The notes beneath the pieces were generated by a model that ran no database searches, had not been told where the DNA came from, and worked only from the letters and a program-made list of their open reading frames with translations. The translations under genes and the position numbers were made by a program. A stretch of 64,000 bases of DNA, taken from Sipunculus nudus. Taxonomy: Eukaryota; Annelida; Sipuncula; Golfingiida; Sipunculidae. Positions 35,881-48,430 of the stretch are shown here, piece by piece. Each line of letters opens with the position of its first letter. Within the stretch, counting starts at the first letter, position 1. The stretch covers positions 43,378,456-43,442,455 of the forward strand of contig CM049318.1 of the NCBI GenBank assembly GCA_026874595.1, given 5' to 3'.

Positions 35881-37420
35881 TTTGTGAAATTTTCAGCTTT
35901 TACTGTCAGGTATATGTCCATCATGTGATTTTATTTATTTTCTATATACCTGGTTTGATATGTATGTAACTAAGGTATATACAGGTAAAAACAGGTAAAT
36001 CTGTACTAACTGTATTTCTACTCACTGGTATATCACCAAAATGACCCCTTTCATCCTGTGCAGGTAACCCATTAACCCTTTGATAAAAATAAGGAAATGT
36101 AAGGATTTTTTTTTCACTCTAAGGTAATTATTAATTAAAGGTAAGAAAAAGGTAAATGATTTGGTTTAATACTGGAAAGGGAACCACCAACGAACCAGAA
36201 TGTGCTAGTAAATTGGATTTTTCTGTGGAAATCAAATATTTTTCACCTGAAAAGCTTGCTGACCCAAAGAGCACATTCTATGACTATAAACATATAACAC
36301 ATATGTTTACCTGTACAGGTAAGTAAAGGTAAATTATTTTTTTTTCTGAATATGTTAGCAAACACCTTGTTCATCAATATAGTTACTATAAATTAATACC
36401 TTCTCTATTTATGGACTGTATAATTCATTTTGATATAAGAACAGGTGCTTTTAACACAGTAATTAAGTTACCTATGTGAATAGTACCTTTGTTCTTCAAC
36501 TGATCTAATTACCTGTGGCAGTGACAAAATCATGCTGAAAAGTGGCTGAGAAGAATATGGATAATCAAGTGTCAACTGTGTAAAACCTTTATATTTTTAT
36601 TTTTCAGACATGTAAAACATAAATTGATAATTTTGGTTACGGTTACACATAAAAACATACTCACCTGTACAGGTGAGTTCAGGTAAATACAGGTAAATTA
36701 TTTTTTTAATGAAGTATATATTTTATACATGTAATAAGGGAGAATAAAAAAACATACAACTTAATTTTGAGTGCCATGTGTAAAATTTATGAATTATAGG
36801 TACTAACTGCACTATTTATTGGGTTACCTGAAATGATACCTTTGATCTTAAACAGATTTAATTACCTTTGTAAGTACAGAATATAAAAACAACTTTTCAT
36901 TTTAAAAGTGGAGAGGAAATTTTTGAAGGAGTTAAAACAATATGCAGAAGCTATCTTTTAATTAACTGCACAGCCACGAGACTTGTGGATTTCAATTTTG
37001 CCAATTTCTACCTGTAAAAGTTTACTCACCTGCACAGGTAAGATCAGGTAAATAAAGGTAAATTCTCATTTTTTTAATTTAAATTATATATTATACTTTT
37101 TATAAGGGATATTGCAATAAAAACTATTTACTTTTGTCCCATGTGCAAAATATATAATTTATGGGTGTGAAATGCACTAATTATCTGGTTACCTGTAATA
37201 TACCTTTTTATGTCAAATATATTTTTACATGTGCAGGCAAAAACAAATCGCCGACTGATTTTAAAATAAAATCTGGAAAAATGTGTCTACCCTGTTTGTT
37301 AACATTTCATGCAATAATAAAATTGCTGTTTAGTTGGTCTGTCGCGTTTATCTGCACAGGTAAAAATCCAGGTGCGACAGGTAAACAGGTGTGCACATGG
37401 TTCGATCTACGATTAGCCTA
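35880..37420 (+). repeat. degenerate array of about 355 bp, rich in AGGTAA and CAGGTA
   Basis: The cluster 'acctgtacaggtaa' or a close variant appears at 36309, 36662, 37023 and (partly) 37353, steps of about 353, 361 and 330 bp. After each cluster come a T-run, an A/T-rich segment and 'ggttacct'. A looser start is at 35950-36060. The clusters contain palindromic CCTGTACAGG and repeated AGGTAAAT. No ORF is supported. Confidence 0.75.
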
Positions 37421-37870
37421 AATAAACGTTGATATATCCAAATCTTTCCCATTCGAAACAGTGCGAATGTACTAAAATTTGAAATAAAAAATCAAAACAA
37501 ATGTCTTACACTTGTGAAAACTCTTATTTTCTTAATTGAGGGTATCCATGCAATTTCTTTTGAAGTACCCGCCGCTCCGCGGCTGACGGTGATTGAGCGA
37601 TAATGAGTGAATTTAGCAATATGTAGCACACAAGGTACATTAACGAGGCGGTTTTGCAGACTTTAGTCGCAGAATTATCCTATCTAGTCAATATAACGGA
37701 AAAATAAAAATAAATAAAACATTTACTGGACAATTAAGATGCAAGACGACACGTCTGTTTGGGTTTTTTTCCTTAACGGTCCAATTTTACCGCGTCATCC
37801 CTCAGCCAGCGGTGACGCACTGACGCTGCAAACTTTTCTCACCCAATCGTATCTACTTTTACATCAGCAA

Positions 37871-37955
37871 GGTTCACGTGACTGGGTCTGGCGTGTTTAT
37901 TTTGTAAAGTCTTTTAAATGGACATGGTTCACGTGACTGAGTCTGGCGTGTTTAT
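37871..37955. promoter_or_regulatory. duplicated 30-bp segment with TCACGTGA E-box
   Basis: The same 30 bp (one mismatch) starts at 37871 and 37926. Each copy holds TTCACGTGAC, a CACGTG E-box of the USF/MITF/TFEB type. The function is inferred from motif identity only. Confidence 0.45.
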
Positions 37956-38021
37956 TATAAGAAGCATCATGAGATGCTGTGCCGACTGGCGGTCGAATTA
38001 TTCTTTTTTTTGTGGGGGTGG

Positions 38022-38038
38022 TGGGGGGGGGGGGGGGA
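38022..38038 (+). repeat. poly-G tract
   Basis: GTGGGGGGGG-type tract of about 15-17 G beside a shorter G5 run. Confidence 0.9.
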
Positions 38039-38104
38039 GTTACCTGGAAACATCCTCTCACGTCATGCAAGAGTTACCTGGAAACATCCTCTCACGTCAT
38101 GCAA
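38037..38104. repeat. 34-bp tandem duplication with CACGTCA
   Basis: Two exact 34-bp units (38037-38070 and 38071-38104), each with TCACGTCA, a CRE/E-box-like site. Confidence 0.9.
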
Positions 38105-38934
38105 TATGTATGCATAAGAATCGATTCTTTCCTGCAGGGATCAGAAACAATGAGAACACTGGTAGTACTAGTGGACCAATAATTTATTACATATATAATA
38201 AATAGGCCTATGCACATTAATGTAAACAAATCGTTATTAACAAGAATATAAAATATCGGAAAATCAATATTTTTTATTGTTGGAAAGGTGTTTTTAAAAT
38301 ATGCTATTGGGGAAAATGCACATAATACCAAAGTTTATAAACGTGGGAAAACGATACTAAACTGTGAAGTAACACCAAAGAAACATGTTTTCACAGTACA
38401 TTTTAATGTATGTTATGTTATTCAAATATATAGGCCTACGTAAGTCCAACAATGCTAATCAAAATCATGCCTATTTACTATGATTTCATAGCAGTACATT
38501 CTGGTATCTTAGAGGAAAATTGCACGTAGGCCTACATATCTTCATGCACTTACTTATCCAGGTCTTCAATTTGCACTTTATTTCAGTGACATTTAAATGA
38601 AGCATAATTACGTCATATGAAATTAATATAAAATGGAAATATAATATATAATTACATTTATTCAATTCAACTTCACTTGAAGAAAAGTAGGCAATTTATT
38701 TAATAATTTTGAGATGCACAATTCCTTGGTTAACTAGATGTATACACGAGACCTAACTTCAAATCATATAGCTAATCTGGTAACCTCCGTATGCAACTTT
38801 GTACATTTAAGCCCTCATATAGTCAGAAATCATGCACTGCTGATAAAACTTCAGCTTCAGCAGGAAAGCATGCGGTCTCCCCAGGCTGCAAGATGGTGAT
38901 TTCACGGAGAGGCAGAGTTCCAGTTAATTATAAA

Positions 38935-40836
38935 ACAAGGGACCTATGGGTCACTATGCTCAGCTGAAGTTGACCTTGAAGGTAAAAATCTAAAATAATA
39001 TCAAATGGAGATGCTGTGTAAGAGGAAGAGGTAATAAAGGCCATGATTGCTTTATATGATTGGTTTGTATTGATGAGCAAGAAATTGTTGCAAATAATAT
39101 TTTGTGACCTAACCATGTGTTTCCTAATGTTGAAATTGAAGCATGTGAGCAGTTTGTGAACAAATGATCTGTAATATTACCATGGTCATTAGTTTGCTTT
39201 TTGATTAACTGTTGACATTTCAGTAGTTTACACATTTGTTCAATTGAATCTATTTTTTGTATAATATATATTATTAAATATAAATGTATTTTTTTAATGA
39301 AATTTATACAGTTGAAATATAACTAATTAACAACATAAAACAGGGCAAACAAAGCCTGCTCTCAAATTCTGCTGAGGCAGGAAAATAATGAACAATTGTT
39401 TGTATTAAATCCTCATTTTTTTATTACATCAATTTTTTTCATTATAAGTTTATATTTCTATACATTTCCAATATAACATATATATCCGAATATAAAAGTT
39501 GATTCATAATTCTTAATTGCATCATCATAAATCTCAATCTTGTCAGATAACACCACATCATGCATACAAATGTTTATTAATTTTTTACCACAAAAATATA
39601 TCTTTTAAATCGGCAAAACAATAAATATCTTAAAATGATACTTGATTTAGATTTCACAATTTTTAAATGTGTCTTTATTTATCCATAATGTGCTTCATAT
39701 TTTATAAATTTAAGCATACTATTTGGTTCAATTATATTTGTTAAAATCATTTAAAAGAAAATTGATTTCTTTAAAAATGCCACATTACACAACATTGCAT
39801 CTTCTGGATTACACCTTGAATTACCTTTTCAAGGAAAGTTTTTGCATATCGGAGTGGAAACAGCATTACAATGAAGGAGATACAGTGAAAACAGTAACAA
39901 TTACTGCATAACACTTGGTGGGTTGGGTTTGCGGGGGGGGGGGGGGGGGTGATTGGGATGGTGATATGAGAATAACTGTACACCTGTCACAGCAGGGGAT
40001 CTCCCCCAGTGACTGTAACAAATCAGAAACCCTGGCATAGCTGACTTCCATTGACCTGGAGTGGGACCCTGCATCTGTAATCTGTAATCAAAGCAAATGA
40101 CTACAACAGAGCCTCAAGAAATAATCAATAACTAGCCTAATTTTCAAACTTTTATTTTCAACTTTCAGATTTAAACAAATTAAATATTTATGTTTACATG
40201 CTGTGAAAATTAAATCAATGGTACTAACAGAAAAAAAAGTGCCATGGTCAAAGTTGGGCAAAATTTAAGGTACTGATTTTATTTTTATGCGAATAACTTA
40301 AAAAATTTACAAAATTCAGATCTAATTTTGGGTAAAAATTTGAATCTTAATTAAACATAGTAATATACTTGGGAAAAATAGACTGTAGTTTCAAAATTGT
40401 TCATGTTAAGTGAGTAAATATTTTTCCTGATTTTTTACAAAGTCCATTATATTTGGGCCCATAACTTAAAGAATTTATACTTAACAGACTTAATTTCTGG
40501 CATGTACATAGAAACTATATAGAGGAATATTTATGGTAAATATGAGGAAAAACATATGAGTGGTTTTGATATTAGGCAGTCCTGAAGTGTGAAAATAGGT
40601 TTTTAATAAAAAATTGAGGTTTTTCCTTAATTTCTCAAAGGAACGAAGTCGCAAAGATCCAGTGTTCGGCTTGGTAGGAGATCTTGGGGACATCTAACAT
40701 TATGCTGAATTTTGGATTCCTAGGTCTTACGGTTTCAAAACGTGCCACATCTACGGACGGACGGGCGGACAGACGGTCGGACGACGGACAATGGACCACG
40801 ACTATAGCTCAGATGACTTATAGTCAGCTGAGCTAA
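38935..40836 (+). mobile_element. complete F1 element, 1.9 kb
   Basis: Head ACAAG plus GACCTATGGGTC (38940-38951) and, at the other end, a GGAC tail (about 40755-40790), the 31-bp hairpin (40805-40835) and CTAA. No array cargo is inside; the interior is the A-rich F1 body with a G-run at 39933-39949. This is the best reference for F1 without cargo. Low-copy DNA flanks both sides. Confidence 0.75.
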
Positions 40837-42634
40837 CAATATGCAGCAACAATTCAATAATTCTTAAGAAGCACCTGGAATGTTCCAAAAACTTATAATA
40901 AGTAATGATCTCTTGGGTGTTTGTTTATTTATTTTGTATTCACCAGTCCCGTCAGCTGTAGAGCCCGGACCATGACCTACACCTGGCAATTATACATGTC
41001 GTTCGGTTCCCGAACATTGTAAATGATGTCATTATCCTTTGATGATTAATGTAATAGATGCCAATTTAAAGTAGTAATTTTCACTCCGAATCCCCGTCTG
41101 GTTGGCCACATGTTGTGTGCTGTCTTTCCGCTAAAATCTTCTGTGTGATAGGAAAATTTCCTTGTGCTAATAAAACTGTCAATCAAACGTGAAAATGACA
41201 AGGTCGGTGGGTAAAAATAGAAGCCGACACCCCTATTTTAGGTCTTCGAAAGGGGCAAGTTTGAGACAAAGCCATCAAACATTTTGCAATATAGATATAT
41301 TTGTATACCTGCGTCTTTTAAATCTTATTTTACAGCAATGGAAAGGTACAATTAGATTTCAGTCTAATTTGTCCACCTGCATGGTTTCTCGATCGTCATT
41401 TTGAATACACCATGCGCATGCATATCGAAAGTCCGCATCTTTGGTCTTAATATTTTACTTTCACTGTGTCACCGTCACTATATATATACGCTATAGCTTC
41501 TAATTTAAGATTGGCGAATGCATTTTATTCATTTTCTTGCATGTATCATGACTGAGACTGACTCCGCCGTATGACTTTAAAGGATTATCATGACCACGAC
41601 ACATTTTCCATATTTAATCCCTGGGCCATGCATGCAAGCGTTGACTGGGTTTTGAGAGCGATATCAACATAAAGGGGCGTTTATACCGGGTGCACGTACG
41701 GTATATGCAATATATATGCAGTCTGCGGTATACGTTATGTATTTTTTATGAATATAGGCGGCGAATGAACCCGATTTGAGAAACTTTCATGGATGAAATA
41801 TAAAAAGGAGTTATAAGTTCTGGTATTAGTGATCAGATTTTATGTTTAAAAGGTACAAACATTTATAACGCAGTACTATTCCTTACAACAATGAATAGCC
41901 TGTTATAGGCAAACGTATTACAAAAAAAAATTATTTACTTCAATTCATAATATAATAGGTTATATTTTTAAAATTTAGTTTGCTATGTGCCATATATATT
42001 TAAGGATGTTTTGCAGCTCCGCCCAAAATCTGTTTCACTGGCAGTGACAACTACTGGTGCTTTTTTCAATCACTAATGAAAATTATAATACGCACATAGG
42101 CCTATATATTCACACACACACACAAAAGCGCGCACACGTGCACGTACACATGTAGCCTATACATATACAGGAAGTACTACACATATAAAAATTTGTAAAA
42201 TCTGTTCAGTATGTGTTAAAACCGTATTAATACATATTTGTTCAAGCGTATAAGTCACTTACTGTCTTGTTTTACATATTCAAGGATCTGGGTGTATAGG
42301 CGTACAGTTCCACGTACGTCGTAAAATAATTACTTCAATATTTCATGGAGTATAAAGTTATCTTTATATTTTACACTGGAAAATTAACTATATCCATATA
42401 ATATCTGGCTGTTTCTAATTTAAGACGGTATTAATTTTATTTTCAATCCAAAAAGCCTCTTAGAATGATTGACAGTTCTTGTGCACGGCCGATTGTGCCC
42501 GATTACGATTGCATATACATAGAATGTTTGGCACAGAAATGATCACTAGTAAACAATCAGACATCACATATATACGACATGATATATGACAGTATCTTCG
42601 ATTTTTAGTTAAGAAAATATGTTAATATTTAAAA
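40837..42634. other. low-copy sequence, no gene recognised
   Basis: No F1-F3 sequence and no convincing coding exon; the 71-codon ORF at 41189-41404 has no recognisable features. A short CA repeat is at about 42113-42123. Confidence 0.6.
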
Positions 42635-45600
42635 CTAGACGACCAGAGGTCGAGTGCTTGCCGGAAGTTGAAATGACAGACAGACGGACAGACAGAACAT
42701 ATTGTGGGTTTTCTATTATTTGAATGACCCTCAGCGTTTGCTGAGAAGTTGTGGCCTGTAAAATGACATATCAGACAAAGCAACGAGGAAGCAGACAGAG
42801 CTGACAAGAAAAGACGAACAGACAGACATACTGACACATCTGTGATAACAGATTACAGACAAAAGCGCCGAAGGTGAAGAAGAGCAAAATTAGCGATAGT
42901 TTATATAGGTAAGGTTTATAATTTTGGAGAGATAGCCAAAACATGATATGTTGGGGAGGTGAAAGTGCAGCGCCCCCTAGTCGCTATATCCGGAAAATGA
43001 AAAATCTGTTTTGAGATATTAGTGTAACACATAAGATGTACCAGTTTTAAAAGGATTCCTGAAAAAAAAACTGTGGCCTGTAGAATGCTATATATGAGAC
43101 GCAAGAACCAGCAAGTAGGCGGATTTGAGGACAACTGACAAACAGACACACTGACAAAGTGACACAAGATTGAGACCAGATGACATTACTAGGTCATGGA
43201 GAAGACTCAGGGAAAGAAAATAAGCCATAGTTTCTGTAATTGTGCCTTTGGGTTTTAGAGATATGGTCAATATAATGATATATGTGTGAGGGTCATGTGC
43301 AGCGCCACCTAGCGGCCATATCCGGAAAATAGAAAAAATGTTTTGAGATATTTCTGTAAAACATATTATGCATCAGTTTTCAAATGCTTCTTTAAAAACT
43401 GTGGCCTGTAGAATGCTATATGTGAGACACAAGAACCAGCAAGCAGGCGGATTTGAGGACAACTGACAAACAGACGGACACACTGACAAAGTGACACAAG
43501 ATTGAGACCAGATGACATTATCAGTTTATGGAGAAGACTCAGAGGAAAAAAATAAGCTATAGTTTATGTAAATGAGGCTTTGGGTTTTAGAGATATGGCC
43601 AATGTAATGATATGTGTGTGAGGGTCGTTTGCAGCGCCCCCTAGCAGCCATATTCAAAAAATGAAAAAACAATTTCGAGATACTAGTGTAGGACTTATGA
43701 TATGTCAGTTTCAAAAAGATTCCTGCAATAATGTGGCCTTTGGCGCAAGATGTATGAAATCTCGAAATATCTCTATTCACGAGATATTTAACGAGATACT
43801 GCAAGACTTGTAATAAAATCTTGTAGTACTAGTTAAATGCTACCTGATGCAAAAAACTAGATCACTCTAGCTTTAAAACTGACAAAGTTAGAAAAATAAG
43901 ACCCCTTATTTTCGAATATCCTGAATTTTCCCCCAAAATTTGTAACCATGGTTACGGCAAATTTGAGTCGGCTACACACCAGATGACAGGCCTTGGAACG
44001 ACGATTAAAATGAGCTATTGTTGAAGTAGATACGACTGAAAGTCACACAGATATGGAGAAAAAACTGTTTTAAGAAGTTTTGACGACCTTGACCTTTACC
44101 TTTCACCTATATTAACCAAAAACAATAGGGCACCTAGAAATTTTCTTTTTCATCATCCCTGTAAGTGTCAAGGTTATTGTGGCAAAATTGTGGCCAGGAG
44201 TGTGGTGACAAACAATCAAGAACCAGCAAGAAGGCGAATTTGAGGACAACTGACAAACAGACGAAAACACTGACAAAGTGACTCAAGATTGAGTCCAGAT
44301 GACTACTCCAGATTATGGAGACGACTCAAAGGAAGAAAAAAGCTAGTCTATGTAACTGAGGTTTATAGTTTTGGAGATATTGCCAAAGCATGATATGTTG
44401 GGAGAGGTTCGAGTTCAGCGCCCCCAAGCGGCCATATCCGGAAAATGAAAAATTGGTTTCGAGATATTAGTGTAAGACTTAAGATGTAATAGTTTCAAAA
44501 GGATTCTTTCAAAACTGTGGCCTGTAGAATGCTATATGTGAGACGCAAGAGCAAGCAGGCGAATTTGAGGACAACTGACAAACAGACGGACACAATGACA
44601 AAGTGACACAACATTGAGACCAGATGACATTATCAGTTTATGGAGAAGACTCAGAGGGAAAAAATAAGCTATAGTTTATGTAATTGAAGCTTTGGGTTTT
44701 AGAGATATGGTCAATGTAATGATATCTGTGTGAGGGTCGTGTGCAGCGCCCCCTAGGAGCCATAATAAAAAAATGAAAAAACAATTTCGAGATACTAGTG
44801 TAGGACTTATGATATGTCAGTTTCAAAAAGATTCCTGCAATAATGTGGCCTTTGGCGCAAGATGAATGAAATCTCGAAATATCTCTATTCACGAGATATT
44901 TTACGAGATACTGCAAGACTTGTTATAAAATCTTGTAGTACTAGTTGAATGCTACCTGATGCAAAAAACTAGATCACTCTAGCTTTAAAACTGACAAAGT
45001 TAGAAAAATAAGATCCCTTATTTTCGAATATCATGACTTTTCCCCAAAAATTTGTAACCATGGTTACGGCAAATTTGAGTCAGCTACACACCAGATGACA
45101 GGCCTTGGAATGACGATTAAAATGAGCTATTGTTGAAGTAGATACGACTAATAGTCACAAAGATATGAAGAAAAAAACGTTTTGAGAAGTTTTGACGACC
45201 TTGACCTTGACCTTTAACCTATTTTAACCAAAAACAATAGGGCACCTAGAAATTATGTTTTCGAACATCCCTGTAAGTTTCAAGGTTATTGTGGCAAAAT
45301 TGTGGCCAGGAGAGTGGTGACAAACAAACTAGACGACCATAGGTCAAACGCTTGCCGGAATTCGGAAGTGAAACACAGACGGACAGACAGAACATATTGT
45401 CGGTTTTCTATTAATGGAACGACTCTCAGAGACATTGCTGAGAATATGTGGCCCTTAGAATGACATATGAGACAAAAGAACAGGCAAGCAGACAAAGCTG
45501 ACAACAAAAGACGAACAGACAGACATACTGACTTTGTGAGACAAGATTGACACCAGAAGACATAAGCTAGTTATTGAGAAGATTCAAAGGAAGAAAATGA

Positions 45601-46913
45601 GTTATAATTTATGAATTTAGATTTATAGTTTACGAGGTATGGCGAATTAATGATATACTTGGGAGGCTCGACTGTAGCGCCCTCTAGCAGACATATTCCG
45701 AAGACGACAAATGCGTTTCGTATTATTAGTGTATGACATGAGATGTCTCAGGTTCAAAAGGATTCCGTCAAAGCTGTGGCCTGTAGAATGCTATATGTAA
45801 GGCGTAAGAACCAGCAAGCAGGCGACTTTGAGGATAACGGACAAACAGATGGACACACTGACAAAGTGACAGAAGATTGAAACCAGATGCCTTAATCAGG
45901 TTATGGAGAAGACTCAAAGGAAGAAAATAAGCTATAGCTTATGTAACTGAGGCTTTGGGTGTAGAGTTATGGCCAATACAATGGTATGTGTGTGAGAGTC
46001 ATGTGCAGCGCCGACTAGTAGCCATATCCGGAAAATGAAAAATTCATTTCTAGATATTAGTGTAAGACATAAGATGTAATAGTTTCAAAAGGATTCCGTC
46101 AAAACTGTGGCCTACAGAATGCTATATGTGAGACGCAAGAGCCAACAAGCAGGCGAATTTGAGGACAACTGACAAACAGACGGACACAATGACAAAGTGA
46201 CACAACATTGAGACCAGATGACATTATCAGTTTATGGAGAAGACTCAGAGGGAAAAAATAAGCTATAGTTTATGTAATTGAGGCTTTGGGTTTTAGAGAT
46301 ATGGCCAATGTAATGATATCTGTGTGAGGGTCGTGTGCAGCGCCCCCTAGCAGCCATATTCAAAAAATGAAAAAACAATTTCGAGATACTAGTGTAGGAC
46401 TTATGATATGTCAGTTTCAAAAAGATTCCTGCAATAATGTGGCCTTTGGCGCAAGATGAATGAAATCTCGAAATATCTCTATTCACGAGATATTTTACGA
46501 GATACTGCAAGACTTGTAATAAAATCTTGTAGTACTAGTTGAATGCTACCTGATGCAAAAAACTAGATCACTCTAGCTTTAAAACTGACAAAGTTAGAAA
46601 AATAAGATCCCTTATTTTCGAATATCATGACTTTTCCCCCAAAAATTGTAACCATGGTTACGGCAAATTTCAGTCAGCTACACACCAGATGACAGGCCTT
46701 GGAATGACGATTAAAATGAGCTATTGTTGAAGTAGATACGACTAATAGTCACAAAGATATGAAGAAAAAAACGTTTTGAGAAAATATGATGACCTTGACC
46801 TTGACCTTTGACCTATTTTAACCAAAAACAATAGGGCACCTAGAAATTATGTTTTCCAACATCCCTGTAAGTTTCAAGGTTATTTTGGCAAAATTGTGGC
46901 CAGGAGAGTGGTG
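42635..46913 (-). mobile_element. CTAG-hairpin element(s) with a 330-bp array, internally duplicated
   Basis: The left edge is CTAG (42635) then the hairpin CGACC-AGA-GGTCG (42640-42652). A second edge of the same kind, CTAG at 45329 with GACC-ATA-GGTC, sits in the middle, so at least two elements abut. Units of about 330 bp carry 'ctgacaaagtgacac', 'gcagcgccccctag' and 'ctgtggcctgtagaatg'. A block of about 690 bp is present three times (starts 43526, 44638, 46232; offsets 1112 and 1594), giving three nearly identical 92-codon minus-strand ORFs that I do not regard as genes. CTAG plus hairpin on the minus strand suggests a Helitron-like 3' end. Confidence 0.6.
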
Positions 46914-46975
46914 ACAAACAAACAAACAAACAAACAGACAGACAGACAAACAGACAGACAAACAAACAAACAAAC
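46914..46975 (+). repeat. CAAA/CAGA microsatellite
   Basis: Alternating CAAA and CAGA tetramers; a second tract at 48266-48305 follows an identical preceding sequence ('gtggccaggagagtggtgac'). Confidence 0.95.
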
Positions 46976-46984
46976 ATACGCGGG

Positions 46985-47090
46985 TGATCAACATGCTTGC
47001 GAAAATCGAAGATTTCCGGCAAGCAACAAACAGACATACGCAACTGACCAATATGCTTGCGGAAATCGAAGATTTCCGGCAAGCAATAAA
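46985..47090. repeat. paired long hairpins
   Basis: Two adjacent near-identical inverted repeats of about 32 bp (around 46992-47023 and 47052-47084), with arms GCTTGCGGAAATC and GATTTCCGGCAAGC and a GAA loop. A second pair lies at about 48321-48353 and 48391-48424. The word CTTGCCGG also follows the element head at 42657 and 45354. Confidence 0.8.
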
Positions 47091-48265
47091 GTTGTGACTG
47101 TGCCTCCAACATGTATGATAAAAGACGGGGCCCGGAAAGGCCGTCACGCACCGCTGCACACGCCGGCCGCCCACCGTAAGGACCCTGCCGCCACTTGCGG
47201 CGACGGCACGTGTCTTCGTGGTATGGCGAAAAACGGCGCGAGATTTGACGAGACTAACAATGTGACCCCTGAATGTGACTGCGAGTGTCAGCCGCTATCC
47301 AGCGCTGCAAACCATGTGTCTGTAGCGTAAAAAATGACAGAATTATAGGCATTTCTTTGAATGGTGACGTGTTCTCGTTTTACGAGAAACGGTGCAAGAT
47401 ATGACGAGACTTGCGATTGAACGGCTTAGAACTAGAGGGATGCTGTCTAACGCCAAAAACCAGACCTTTCTATCGCAAATATCAACAGAGATAGAAGCTG
47501 GAAAACTCCGAATTTTCAGATTGTCAAGTTTTACCCCAAATTTGGTAACCATGGTAACGGCAGCACAAAGCAACATGTGCGAAGGGATTTGCCAATGTTC
47601 CTAGTTTCAGATACGACCAAAAAAATGGTGTCACGTTTAATATTTTTTGAGATATTGCAGAAAAATGATATGTTACAGTGTTTCATGTACCACGCCCCCT
47701 GGTGGCTATTTCCAAAAAATGAAAAATTGATTTCGAGATATTTATAAATGACACAAAATATATCAATTTCAAAGCTACTGTTAAAAAAATGCGACCTGTA
47801 GGTCATATTTAATGAAATCTCGGAAACTCTCGTTTGGCGAGAAATGGTGCGAGATTTGGCGAGACTTTCAGTTTTATCATGTCGAGCTGCCTATAAGGTA
47901 CATAATGACCAAAACCAGACGTCTGTAGCTTAAAAATTGACAAAGTTACAAAAAATGGTCGTGTTATTTCCAATTTCCATGATTTTTGCCCAACAAATGT
48001 AACCATGGTAACGGCAAATTTGAGTAAGCTACATGTCAGAAGAAAGGCCAGGTGATGACGAAAAAAATGAGCTATTGCAGAAGTGGATAAGCCTATTTAT
48101 GGCGAAGTTATGGTGCAAAAACCGTTGACCATACCTGTCGTGACCTTGACCCTTGACCTTGGAGCAATGTTGACCAAAAACAATAGGGCACCTAGAAATT
48201 ACGTTTTCGAACATCCCTGTAAGTTTCAAGGTTATTGTGGCAAAATTGTGGCCAGGAGAGTGGTG
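47091..48265. repeat. diverged unit of the 42.6-46.9 kb family
   Basis: Shares 'gataatttcgagatat', 'gtaaccatggtaacggca' and the closing block 'caatagggcacctagaaatt' with the preceding array, but is more diverged. A GC-rich patch at 47120-47220 is unlike its surroundings. The 144-codon ORF at 46896-47330 begins in a microsatellite and is not credible. Confidence 0.55.
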
Positions 48266-48430
48266 ACAAACAAACAAACAGACAGACAAACAGACAAACA
48301 GACATACGCAACTGACCAATATGCTTGCGGAAATCGAAGATTTCCGGCAAGCAACAAACAGACAGACATACAGACATACGCAACTGACCAATATGCTTGC
48401 CGAAATCTTTGATTCCGGCAAGCAATAAAT
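48266..48430. repeat. CAAA/CAGA tract and second hairpin pair
   Basis: Same order as 46914-47090: microsatellite, then two long hairpins, ending 'caagcaataaa'. The repeated order marks this as the right end of the family. Confidence 0.7.

Larger units (their letters stand above)
37421..38934. other. low-copy sequence with a CpG-bearing, promoter-like middle
   Basis: From 37560 to 38120 the sequence becomes richer in CpG ('gccgctccgcggctgacgg', 'gtgacgcactgacgctgc') and holds short duplications with E-box and CRE-like sites (separate entries). The remainder is AT-rich. I find no exon on either strand. Confidence 0.5.

Noticed and set aside
43526-46510. Three nearly identical 92-codon minus-strand ORFs as a possible gene family
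   Set aside because: They fall exactly on a recently duplicated block of a tandem-repeat family. There is no recognisable domain and no sign of protein-level constraint.
46896-48412. ORFs rich in NKQTDRQT-type peptide
   Set aside because: They are direct translations of the CAAA/CAGA microsatellites.
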